Shown in pieces: positions 12,745-23,326 of a stretch of DNA of 64,000 nt. Source of the DNA: Sarocladium kiliense (taxonomy: Eukaryota > Ascomycota > Sordariomycetes > Hypocreales > Sarocladiaceae); assembly GCA_030734395.1 (NCBI GenBank), contig JAUZTG010000029.1, positions 5,208,001 through 5,272,000 of the forward strand. The letters are read 5' to 3'. The position numbers and the translations under genes were made by a program. Below the pieces are notes generated by a model. The model did not search any database. It was not told the origin of the DNA and was given only the letters and a program-made list of their open reading frames with translations. Every line of letters starts with the position of its first letter. Position 1 is the first letter of the stretch.

Positions 12745-14305
12745 CTATAACAGACCTGTTGCTGCCTTTTTCTTCTGGACCTCGAGCTGGACCATGGTGT
12801 TTACCATCGTATAGAAGCCCATGGGCACAACATCGGTGCTGCCACCGTCTTTCAGGCGAACGTTGTACTTGAGCAGTATGTGGCAGATTGCCAGCTTCAT
12901 AATGTTGTTTGCGAAAAAGCGTCCGGGACAGATGTGGCGACCGCCACCAAAGACGTGGTAATCGGCCCCCGACTGCACGAATTGGCTCGATGTGTCACCT
13001 GCCTCGCGTCGTCGAAGAAACCGGTACGCATCAAACTGATAAGGGTTGGGGTATGCTTCAGGATCCCAGAGGTTGGTGCAATCAACCATGATGTGAGTGC
13101 CGCTGGGGATGACTTGGCCGGAGGGAATTTTGGTATCCCTCAAGGCGATACGCTCAAGAGCGACTAGATCGTTCAATGTTAGAAAAGTGGAAGTCCATGG
13201 TCTGGATATGGGGGAAGGGAGAAAAAGAACCTTTGGCACTTGAGATTCTCTGTGCTTCTTTCATAACGCTGTCGAGGAGAACCATGTTTGATAGGGCAGC
13301 GAGAGTCACACCATGTGTTCTAATTTGTTCGGTTGCCTCCTTTTCAACGGCCTTAGCGATGTCTGGGTTCCTCGCGATCTCGATCAAAGTCTGTCTGAAT
13401 GCTTCAGATGTAGTAAACAGACCGGCCATAGCAAGAGAGAGTTGAATGTCGCCTGCCTCAGCCTTCGCGCCCACGGCCTGAGTCCATGCAAGGGCATCGT
13501 TGTATTGAGGGGGCGTGCGACCCTCCGCCGCTGCTCTGGCGACATCTTTCTCTCTCTGTTGGAGAACCCCGTTCATGATGACGCGCGCGCGTGCGACGAG
13601 CTTGCGGCATGTAGTTGGGTTGGGGAGGAACCACTGGACAATAGACCTTGACCACGGAGGATAGGCATGGAGATCACCGACGGATGTGAAGAAAGTCAAT
13701 GTGTAGTTCTGCACAAGGTCCAGCCACTCGATATCATCCGACTTTTCTGGTCCGACGAAGACAGAGGAGGCACCACGCGCAACAATGGCCATGGTATCCT
13801 TGTACCAACTGATGGTATGCCACGCTTCGTCATCTCCCCAGAGAACAGCAATGGCTTTATCCAGGGAGGCGCTCATAACTGGGATGATGCTAGCGTTTGG
13901 GCCCATCTTTGTGCGGATGATTGACTTGAGTGTCTCATCTTCAGCATGCAGCGTCGTCTGGGATTCGAAGCCAGGATAGCCGGCCATAAAGTCCTGCCTG
14001 ACCAGCTCTTTGTGGTCGAGGTCCTTGTTCGCTTTAACCCAGCTGGCGAGGGTAGCCGGGAGGACAACCTTCGTTCCGTAGGGAAGCTTGAAGCTGATGG
14101 GGGTGCCATATTTGGCCAGGCCCTCTGTGATGAGCTTACCAGCGTTCTGGTTCAGGTCATCGCGGGCCTTGCGGCCGGAGAAGTCGTTTGGGTGAGTATT
14201 GACAAAAGGGAAGAGAGATTTGCTTGGACGGAGAAGGTATGCACCTGCAAGGATTACAAATGTTGTCCAGAAGCGGAAATCACATAATATGGCGTCGACA
14301 ATCAT
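12745..14305 (-). CDS. Cytochrome P450 monooxygenase
   Basis: There are two exons, 14305-13231 and 13163-12745, with a 67-nt intron, giving 497 aa, the usual length for fungal microsomal P450s. The N-terminus has a membrane anchor (FRFWTTFVILAGAYLL). The K-helix ExxR motif is EAQR (about 349-352). A PERF-like region (FDAYRFLRRR) follows. The haem-binding loop FGGGRHICPGR carries the thiolate Cys at about residue 437. The style NLWDPEAYPNPYQFDAYRF resembles the ent-kaurene oxidase/CYP503-like clade of fungal P450s, but the substrate cannot be read from sequence and no terpene or polyketide synthase lies nearby. The ATG at 14305 was chosen because the codon further upstream is GTG. Confidence 0.88.
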
Positions 14306-15421
14306 GGTCAGAGCGGTGTCGCGGCGATGCACTGGAAGGACGAGGCTGAAGGAGATGGTTGATAATAAAGCAACAAGGCTGTGGAAGCGATTACCAGATT
14401 AGGTATGCTGTCATCTTCTTTATAATGCCCGTGATTGCTCGGTTTGTCGCTTTGTGCGCAAGCGTAGAAGAAAACTTCCTCCCTCAAGTGATGGTTGGTC
14501 AGTGAAGCTAGTGAATGACATAGAATGACTCATTATTACTATGCAATGCTAGGGAGGAGGGGAGAAGCACGGCTTGAGAGAAAACAGAGAAGTGACTCAG
14601 CAGAGAGTAGAACGGAAACGGTGGTATTCGCAAAGTACGATGTTCTGAGAACGGATGCAAAGGAATTCCAGAATACTATGTGCTACTTTGGCGCTCTTTG
14701 CGAGCAGGATTTTGCAAGAAGGACCCCCTCCACTCGATTTGCTGCCCCCGGCACTTTTACCCGTCGTTATCTATGTGTGCTAAGATTCGAGTTCTCCACA
14801 GTGCCAGAGCGTATTCCCAGACCGTCTCAATGCGATCGGTAGCCACGAGAGACAGTGCCACATATATGTGGGCGCTCCTGGGGTTTATCTAAGGACGTGA
14901 TACAATGTCGCTTTACGTAAAGCTTGTGGTTGATACTGTGGCTGGTAAAAGTCTTGCTGATCAAAGTCTTGCTGGCAGGGGGGCCGAAAGCGATTCGCCT
15001 TACTGGTAAGACTCCTATTAGCACAAGTCTTATTGGGAAAGCTATAATTAAAGCCTTACAATCCTGCTGTTACCTTGGAGTCCAGCTAGACACTAGACTT
15101 ATCGACTTGGGGCACAGGGCTGGTCAATCATTGCTAAGTTTACTGAGCTATAATTATAGTATAGATGTTATATAAATGCTCTGTATAGTATTATTAGGTA
15201 ATGTATAATAAGGAAAGGAGATTTTTATGATTATAGTAATACAAAGGATTTAACAGACGAGTAGCCTGGATTATGACCAGAGTTTTCCTGGAGGGGTTAT
15301 CAGGCTATTCTTGTGCTGCTCCACTGGGGACTCTGCGCCTGGTGGCTCTTAGATCATCAGGCACGTTGTTTCATTGTACTATGCTAGTCGTCTCTCTACA
15401 CATGTATCCTGAAAGCTTAGA
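14306..15421. other. Intergenic, AT-rich in part
   Basis: The segment 14890-15270 is AT-rich and contains short imperfect direct repeats (two AAAGTCTTGCTG units near 14948 and 14964, with degenerate AGTCTTATTGG relatives near 15026). It may be a degraded repeat, but no element family was recognised. Confidence 0.4.
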
Positions 15422-16203
15422 TTACGTTGATATCTCAAAGTCTACGCAGCTAATGTAGGTCTGTTTGTTCTGTGTAGCGTACCAGTACCACTGGAGCACA
15501 CAATTGCCCGCGACAGCGCAGTCGTCGGGAAGATCATCGGGAATAGTAAGACTGAAATCAGCTATAAAGTTCTTAGTGGCCCGTAGTTGTGTTGAGAGGG
15601 ACATAAAACAATTATACCTTCGTCGCCAGGCACACCTGGGACGTTACCGAGGAAGTTAGACCAGACCTTGAGAGGCTCGCCAATCATCTGATTCGTATTG
15701 GTGTCCACCACAGAGATGTTCTAAAACATTTGTAAGTCACAGTTTCTCTGTCAAGAGGGAATGGTAAACAAACCGCATAACCTGGCCTATGTCCTGCGAT
15801 GATGTCGATGTGGAAGTCCACTACATCCCCCTGGCTTACTGATATCACGCGACCGGTATTGTCATCGAACTGATAGCCCCGGCAAAGGAACAGGTTGCAA
15901 TGGTAGTCAGAGTCGATAACTGCGACAGAGTTCTCAAGTGGCCCAGCCTTATCTGAACGTGGCTGTCAGGAGGTAGTTGTTAACGTGAGTTGGTTGGCCA
16001 CCTTACCCGAGTTGAGGCGCTTCGTCACTGCTGCACCACACAATGCGGTCTGAGAATTACCGGTCTTGAGCAGCGTTTTAGTTCCAAGTCCAGAGAAGGT
16101 CCAAAATCTTACTTACAGTACGTGGCGCTGGGGTTAACATTACTGCATGCCCCGCGGCCAAATGAATGACCGAGGCAGTGATAGCAGCATTTCTGAAGAA
16201 CAT
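15422..16203 (-). CDS. LPMO-like secreted copper-site protein (chitin-binding type-4-like), five exons
   Basis: No single frame covers this gene. Five short exons join on the minus strand: 16203-16117, 16049-16007, 15952-15774, 15720-15618 and 15561-15422, with introns of about 53-68 nt, giving about 183 aa. The product has a signal peptide (MFFRNAAITASVIHLAAG), and cleavage would leave His19 as the mature N-terminus (HAVMLTPAPR), the histidine-brace position of lytic polysaccharide monooxygenases. Further features are ALCGAAVTKRL, YHCNLFLCRGYQ, VVDFHIDIIAGHRPGYA (a second candidate copper His), the C-terminal CVLQWYWYA and QTYISCVDFEIS. The order matches a fungal LPMO-like secreted family. 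An alternative acceptor for exon 2 at 16064 adds five residues. The substrate is unknown. Confidence 0.72.
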
Positions 16204-16744
16204 TATAATAAGAGCAGGAGTTTGAGGTGATCAGGAATAGTTTATCAGAGGATACATTATTAGACATGATGATCAGCACTCCTTATATGTTTCCAAGATC
16301 GGAGTTGTAAACTCCGGGCTGGTCTGCCGAGATGCTACCGCTGGATTAAATCTCCACCAATAGGGCTAACATGCTTCCTCATAAACATCAAAGCCGTCTA
16401 CAAGCGTCTAGGCAACGCAATAAGGACGATCGGCAAAGAGCTCTGTATCTTCCGCAGAGGCTACAATTATACAGTGAATACCTTGGTGGCCACCATCAGA
16501 GCAAAGCCTGACGCATTGGAAGAATATGTACTGCATTCTACGTATCACGAAGAGACGAGCGAATGAAAATGCATGTGATTGATTATGGAGATTAAAATTG
16601 GAAGTGGTCTTAGCAGGTGCGTGTGTGTTACGGGTGAAGATTGCTCTCGAGCCTGGGGGCAAACGGATCAAGGTGATGGCTTCTCGTAGCACCTGACAAT
16701 CTCCTGATCGCGTACAGAGCTAAAGCAGCCGGAGGCTTACTGCT
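16204..16744. other. Intergenic region
   Basis: This region lies between the LPMO-like gene and the 3' end of the H+-ATPase gene. One 94-codon minus-strand frame (16692-16408) has no domain, and I do not call it a gene. Confidence 0.5.
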
Positions 16745-19700
16745 TTACATATCGTCTTCATCATCCGCTGCCTTCTCGGCAAGGATATACCTGTCTAGGC
16801 CGGTCTTTGAGTCAATCTCGTGCTCAATGGCCAGCTTCTGAAGGTGTCCGAGCATGTTCTCCATCATGGTGTCCTTCTTGCTGCGCTTCTTGCGGCCAAG
16901 GTCGTTAAGCCAAGAGACCTTGTTGAGAATAAAGTAGACAATGGCGATGACGACAGTGACGCCGAAAGAGTAGAGCCAGATGATGACAACGGTAACAATG
17001 TCGGTCCAGCCATCGGATCTCTGCGCGAAGTGGTCCCTGATGGCATCACGCTCGGGGCTGCCAGAGAGCCAGCCGAAGAGGCAAAAGAGGGTGGCGATGA
17101 CGTCGACGGCAAGGATAGCACCTACGAGCTGCCATGATGGCCAGGTCTTGCCACCGCGGGTGACAAAGATGAGCCAGTTCTCAGTAAGGGCGATCTCGAG
17201 GAACAGAATCTCTTGGACGGAACCGAAGTTCTGGACGATGCCGCCGTCGGGTAGGTACATGGTACCGCGGATGATCCAGGTGCCGATAGCCAAGAGCACA
17301 CCGAGTATGATGCTGATGAGCCAGATCTTAGGCAGTTGCCATTCGACAGGGCGAGGTTCCCAATGGGCATTGTCGTAGGCGACCGCGACCGTGGCAAGAT
17401 CAGCAAAGAGCGCAATGAAGACGATGAGATCAACACGGACGGTTTCGTTCAGGATGATCATGGAGAGAGTCAGGTAGATCTCGAGGTGAAGACAAAGAGC
17501 GATACGGTACTGGATATAGGCCTTCATGCGCTGGAAGATCTGACGAGAGGTCTTGATAGCCAGGACAATAGTGCTCAGACCAGGTGCAAGGAAGACAATA
17601 TCAGCGGCAGCCTGAGCTGCCTCGGAGGAGCCTTCGACTGCGATACCACAATCAGCCTTCTTCAGTGATGGAGCATCATTGACACCGTCGCCCGTCATAG
17701 CTGTGAGATGGCCTCTCTGCTGAAGCATTTCGACGACAGTGTATTTGTGTTCAGGGAAAACTTCAGCGAACCCATCGGCGCGCTCGACAAAGTCGTGCTG
17801 GACAGTGCCAGCAAGACCACCGTGGATAAGACGCTCAGAGTTGTAAACCTTAGTACCGAGAGACAGCATCTTGCAAGTCTCCTTGGCAATGGCAATAGCG
17901 TCACCAGTCAACATCTTGACTGGAACACCGAGATGAGAGGCTTCCAGGATCGTTTGAGCAGTGTCCTCGCGTGGAGGGTCGAACATAGACAGGAGACCAA
18001 GAAGGACCCAGTCCTCATCATTCTTCTTGACTGCAACACCGAGAGAGCGGAAGCCACGGCGTGCAAACTCCTGGGCCTTCTCTTTGTACAGCTGACGAGT
18101 CTCATCGGAGCAGTTGGTCAACTTGAGGATGGCACTTGGAGCTCCCTTGGCACAAGTATACTTGTCACCGTTGAGTCTGCACACAGAGGTAATGCGCTTA
18201 GAGACGGGGTTGAAGGGGGTGAAGCTCTCCGTCTTCCAGCCCTGCTGCAGGATCTCGCGAGCACCCGGGTAGCGCTTCAGGGTGAGAATAGTGACCTTGT
18301 CGATAGGGTCGAGGGACTTGAGGTTATGAGATGAAGCCAAAGCGGCGACTGCCATCATCCAGTCCACATCTTGGCCCTCAGCAACGTAAGGATCGCGGAT
18401 ACTAAGCTTATTGGCAGTCAAGGTACCGGTTTTGTCGGAGCAGAGGATATCGACACCAGCGAGTGACTCGATGGCTGTCAGCTTTTGTACAATTGCCCGT
18501 TGCTTTGCCAGGTACGCAGCGCCAACGGCAAGAGTTGTGGTTGTGACGACTGGCAGACCGACAGGGACACCGATGATAAGAAGGACAAGGGCGTAGTGAA
18601 GCAGGTTCTGAGAACCAGGCTCTGTTACACCGATATGGTGGAAGAAGCCGCCAATCCAAGCAGCGAGGATCCAGAACAGGACTACCACAAGAAGGGTGGT
18701 GCCAATGTTGTTCATGATGGCCTTGAAGTGACCTTGATCCTTGGCTCCCTGGACAAGATCCGCAGTACGACCGACGAAAGAGTCCTTGGCCGTGGCGGTG
18801 ACGATAGCATAGGCCTTGCCGCGCTTGCAACCAGTCGTGTAGTAAACCAGGTCTCCCAGGTACTTGTCCACAGCGAGAGACTCTCCAGTGATGGCAGACT
18901 GATCAGTCGCGACGAGAGGAACGGTGCGATAATTGCTGACAGGCACAACACTAGAGCGCCGGCGTGAGTGTCCAGCAACGCTGCCGCGTCTCTGCTTGGG
19001 GTCTTGAGGCTCTTCGTCATCATCATCGTCTTCCTCATCGGGACTTTCCATACTGTTGCCCAGCTTGTCCTCAGCCTTGAGCCTCATGTAGATATTGAAG
19101 TCTTCGGGCCGCGTGTAGTCACAGAGAAGGTGAGAATCCGCAGGAACCGTGTCGCCCTCTTGAACAATGATCTATAGTGAAAGTGTTAGCGAAAGTCTGC
19201 CAGTAAGGGGGAATGTGGGAAAAGCGCAATTGGCTGCATGAGTGAGAGAAGCGTGTAAGGGTTCCACAATCACTTACAATGTCACCAGGAACCAACTCAC
19301 GGGCGAGGATTTCCTGTTCCCGCCCGTCACGAATGACCGTACATCTCATAGCAATATCACCCTTGAGGCTGGCGACGACATCGGCGGCTTGTTTCTCTTG
19401 ATAGAAACCGACAAATGCGTTGAGCAAGAGAATGCCCACGATGACACCGAAGTCAATCCAGTCCTGGAGGCCCAAGGCAAGGAGGGCAGCTATCTCCATG
19501 ACTTTGGACATTGAGTTTTGTTAGCCTGTGTCTCTGCATGCTGGGCTAGGCGAGGAAAGGGATAAGCGCTGCACTCACCATAGAGGATAGGGCCGGTGAA
19601 GAAACCAAGAAACTTGGCGAACATGTTCTCGCTCTCAGCAACTAGCTCGTTCCAGCCAGAGACCTTGCGCCTCTCCTCGACGTCTGTCGAGCGCAGACCT

Positions 19701-19993
19701 TCGTGAAGGTCGGTCTCGAGCCAGGCGTCAGGAGCACCAGGTTTCTTTTCGGGCTGCTGAGGGTTCTCAATGCCGGTCTTCCAGAATTCCCACCAGCGCA
19801 CCTTGTTATGCTTCTTATCGGCCTCGTCTGCTGCTTGGTCACGAGGGTCACGGTAGGTGCTGATGTACCTATCCAGGGCTGGGTATTCCCCTAGGTCCTT
19901 CTCATCTGGCTCCATGGTGCTGTCGGAATGGGGTTGCCCGCCCGAGCCCCCAGCTTCGGGGTCCTCATTGCTGTGCTTACGGTGTCTCAACAT
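16745..19993 (-). CDS. Plasma-membrane H+-transporting P3A-type ATPase (PMA paralogue)
   Basis: There are three exons, 19993-19579, 19501-19278 and 19171-16745, encoding 1021 aa. It pumps protons out of the cell using ATP, energising secondary transport. Visible motifs are the actuator TGES (in DQSAITGESLAVDK), the phosphorylation site CSDKTGTLTANK (Asp at about 459), the hinge MTGDGVNDAPSLKKADCG and VIMEIAALLALGLQDW-like membrane helices with the PMA pattern VMEIAALLALGLQDWIDFG. The IIGVPVGLPV helix is present. An extra segment of roughly 60 residues (about 245-300) interrupts the actuator domain: an acidic run of D/E, then RRGS and RRRSS. The N-terminus is long and charged. The insert and charged ends suggest the second, non-housekeeping PMA group rather than the essential PMA1. 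Confidence 0.93.
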
Positions 19994-22900
19994 TGTGTGT
20001 TGTTGCCCTTGTGCTTGGGATCAGATTGTCTTGCTTTCCAAGCGTTGCAGGGCGTCTCTGCGTTGTCGCAAAAGCCCAATACAACGAACAATGACTGAAA
20101 GAGCCAAAATTGAATGATTTAAACACCCACAGACAAGCGGACAAGACGAATACAGAACGGCAATCGCAGCGGCGCATGGATCTATCCTTATATTGTGCCT
20201 GGACGTGCTATGACACACTCCTCTTAAGCGACAAAGCGACCATCCGGTTCACTCGGACTTGCGCAACATCTTCCACCATTGCTTCTGGCACTTATAATTG
20301 CCTCATTTCCAATAGCACTGTACTCTATTCGCTCGAAAGCCGAGTCGCGACCAGCGATCAGCGCAGCCTTCTTTTCCGTGAGCTCTGCGGGTGCCGATCT
20401 ATCCGTGTGCCATCCCCTCGAGCCAGACATAGACTAGGTTGATGTATCCGGCAGCACCTTATTCTGGAGATCCTGGTCTTTTCTGTTCTTCGTTTGGAAT
20501 TCTGGTTGCTGCTCTTTTTTCTTCTCTTCTTAGCTGCATTACCTGGCATTCTATTACCTACATTGATTGTCAATCGTTTCGTGAAGCGTTGCACCTAGTA
20601 CTATACTTGCAGCTCGGAAGCGGCAGTTGAGTCCACACATACCTCTTGTTAGCCTTGCTTCTCACCCAGATTCCCCAGAAAAAAGAACCACAATTCCCCT
20701 AAGTTCGGGAATAACGAGGCGTGATTGCTCGGTAGGTCCCGAAACCAAGCAATTTGGTGCTGCTTGGCGGTGAGTCCGCTCGATTACGTGGATGCAATCA
20801 CCCGGGCCCGGAGATTCTCGCTTTGCTTTGCGCAAGTCGTGTTCCGCTCATCCCGTAATAGCCGTTGTCTGTCTGAGTTTCGCAAGAGCGCAGGCACAAC
20901 TGCGAAGGAATGTCTTACACGGGTGCGGCGTCGTAGCGCGACCCATTTGCAAGTTGGATCGGTCGGAAGTAACGGCCTATTAGCGGTGTGAGGCTTCCAG
21001 AGCGTACCCTCCTTTACAGCGAGACTACCGCGCATCCACGCTCTGCTTCGTGCTCAATGTAAGATTCCGACCATCCTCCGGGCATCGGAGGCGCTGTTTG
21101 TGTTGGTACATGATGTCATCTGCTCGGGTGATTAGGTTGGCGTTCCTGCATTTGGCACCTTAGTATGCGCAGCACAGATTGGCGAGATTTGCGGGAGCGT
21201 TATGTAGTATAGAAGAGCAGAGTATACTTTCCCGTCGGCTTGATTTCGGGCTCCGACCAGCGATGCACGAGTCGCTACTCATCCAAGTCGAGAATCCTGG
21301 TGGGAACGGATCTTTTCAAAGCCTCCTGAGTCAGGGTCGCGCAGGTGATCGAGCTCAAGACTATTTGAGGAGGTGTGATCCCCATGACTGCTAAACAACA
21401 GTCAACCATACTGAATATTGAAGAAAGTACTTGGTGATCCCGGTACTAAAAGCTTTTCGCCCTCAGTGTTGCCATAAGAACAGAGTAACCATCAGAACAG
21501 GCTTGGCCTGAGATTTCTGAACAAGGTGAGATTGGAACAAAGTAAGAGGCCGGAGGAGAGGAGGGACCTTCACAAAGGATGTTCATTGACGATGTTACAC
21601 TGTACTAAGTGACAAGACAATGGTATTCTCTAGACTTCGAGCGCTATGCTGGGAAGCGGATGCACCCCTTCCCCTTCTACCCTTACCCATTCCATCCTCC
21701 CTCCAGTCCTATCTAGCATAGCCTCCAACTGAACTTATCAGTCCGTACACCGTCATGAGCATCGGGTTATGCTTAGGCTCGTTTAGAGATTCTGGTAAAT
21801 CCTTTAGGGCGCGGTCTCAAACTGGTGCCTTGCGAGATGGACATCCTGTTTTGTACTGGCTCTTGAAAACTCAACCGGCTTAGACCTCCCAGCCTTCCAA
21901 ATCTAGAACAGAGCAAGCCGTGGGTGCTGCAGAATATGCACTTCTCACTTGAAGCTTGCGTGATGATTTATTATGCTCACTCACGGCAAAATGTATGCCC
22001 AACGATCTGCTTCCTGTCCTCAGCCAAGATCGCGCTCAAGACAGCATGCTTCTGTTGTCGATCTGTAGCCATTGAAACAGCGACTCCAGATGTGTCTGAA
22101 TTAGAGGTCTGCCAATTACAGCATTCATCACCAGCCGCGTTGATTCGATGGGTTGCACAGCTTGGCTCAGGTGCATCTCCTTGCGACCCTGACCACCAGC
22201 CTTGCTATGACAGACAATGCTATGTCCTCACTCTAGTTCATCTCTCAGGGCGAGCAAGAGGTCTGTATATCGCGCGTAGATTACCAAGGTCCAATCTGCG
22301 CGTCGCGCGTCGAGTTGAATCCTTTCAGGGTAAGGTATCTCGATGTTCGTCATTCAACAAGCCGACCACATCTCAACCAGTGAAGCGGTAGCGCTCCTTA
22401 TGAGAACACTCGCTTGTGCATCCCCTTCTTGCGAGAATACCTTATCACAGGGGTTGGCGCTTCACGCCTTGTCGAGACGGACCTTCCATTGCTAAAAGCC
22501 CCAGCGTGCTGGTGAAACAGTCACACAGTGCCAGGTTGCTTTGCAGCGTTGAACTCGCCCGTTGAGCACTGTGTAACTACCAGCGCTGCCCATATGGAAG
22601 TGATACCGTGTGTAAAGATTCCACACTGTGCCAGCGGTGGCTCCTCGAACCGTTCGGCATCCACCAGCAAGGCATACTTGATCCTCCTCCTCCCCCCGAA
22701 AAAGGCGGCACTCAGCCCCGTCATACCGCAGGGACCCGCATTTGCTGCCTGGAGGCCGCCGTGAATTTCATGGGTCCATGATCCATGATCCCACACAGCG
22801 CCCAACTTGGGACATGTGCGCTTTGCTTCATAGAACTTTAGTACGAGCCGTGCGCGTACAAATTGTCGAATCCCCGTCGTCGAATGGACCTTTCATGATG

Positions 22901-23326
22901 GGATTTGCAGGTCGGCCTCCAGCGACACATCCACTTTTGCGGCCAGAGAGTGACTCAATCGGCAGCCTGCATTCGCTCAAAGTCCCAGTTGTCACGGGCT
23001 TGGCTGTGCAGCTGGCAGCGCAGCGCATGGTGTTGCACTGCTGAGGTTCTTTCGTATAAAGTAAAGGTTGGGTTGCGACCTTGAATTGAAACCAGAATTC
23101 ATCATTGTACCATCTTCACTCATCTGTATTCTAAGCCAGTCGCTTCACTGCATTGTCGACTTCATCAGCCTATTCATTGTGTCTTTGCAAACCGGGCACG
23201 CGACCACACGATCCCGCATCTCACCGCTGCAGCCTAACAAATCGTCATCTCCAAACCCCCAGCCCACCAACCCTGCCCAGTTTCTTCACAACCTCACGAC
23301 ACTTTCCTCCCAGCTGAGATCTCGCC
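19994..23326. other. Large intergenic region, divergent promoters
   Basis: This is 3.3 kb upstream of both the H+-ATPase and the BCS1-like gene. It contains several frames of 60-155 codons (the longest at 21924-22391), none with a domain, signal peptide or splice continuation that I could support. It probably carries long promoters or unannotated non-coding RNA. Confidence 0.45.

Noticed and set aside
14890..15270. RIP-degraded transposon
   Set aside because: It is AT-rich with short direct repeats, but no transposase or reverse-transcriptase motif, no terminal repeats and no target duplication were seen.
16408..16692. Minus-strand reading frame of 94 codons
   Set aside because: No ordered domain or signal peptide; it begins outside any supported gene structure.
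21924..22391. Plus-strand reading frame of 155 codons in the large gap before the BCS1-like gene
   Set aside because: No conserved motif, mixed composition with many Cys and Arg, and no splice continuation; likely chance.
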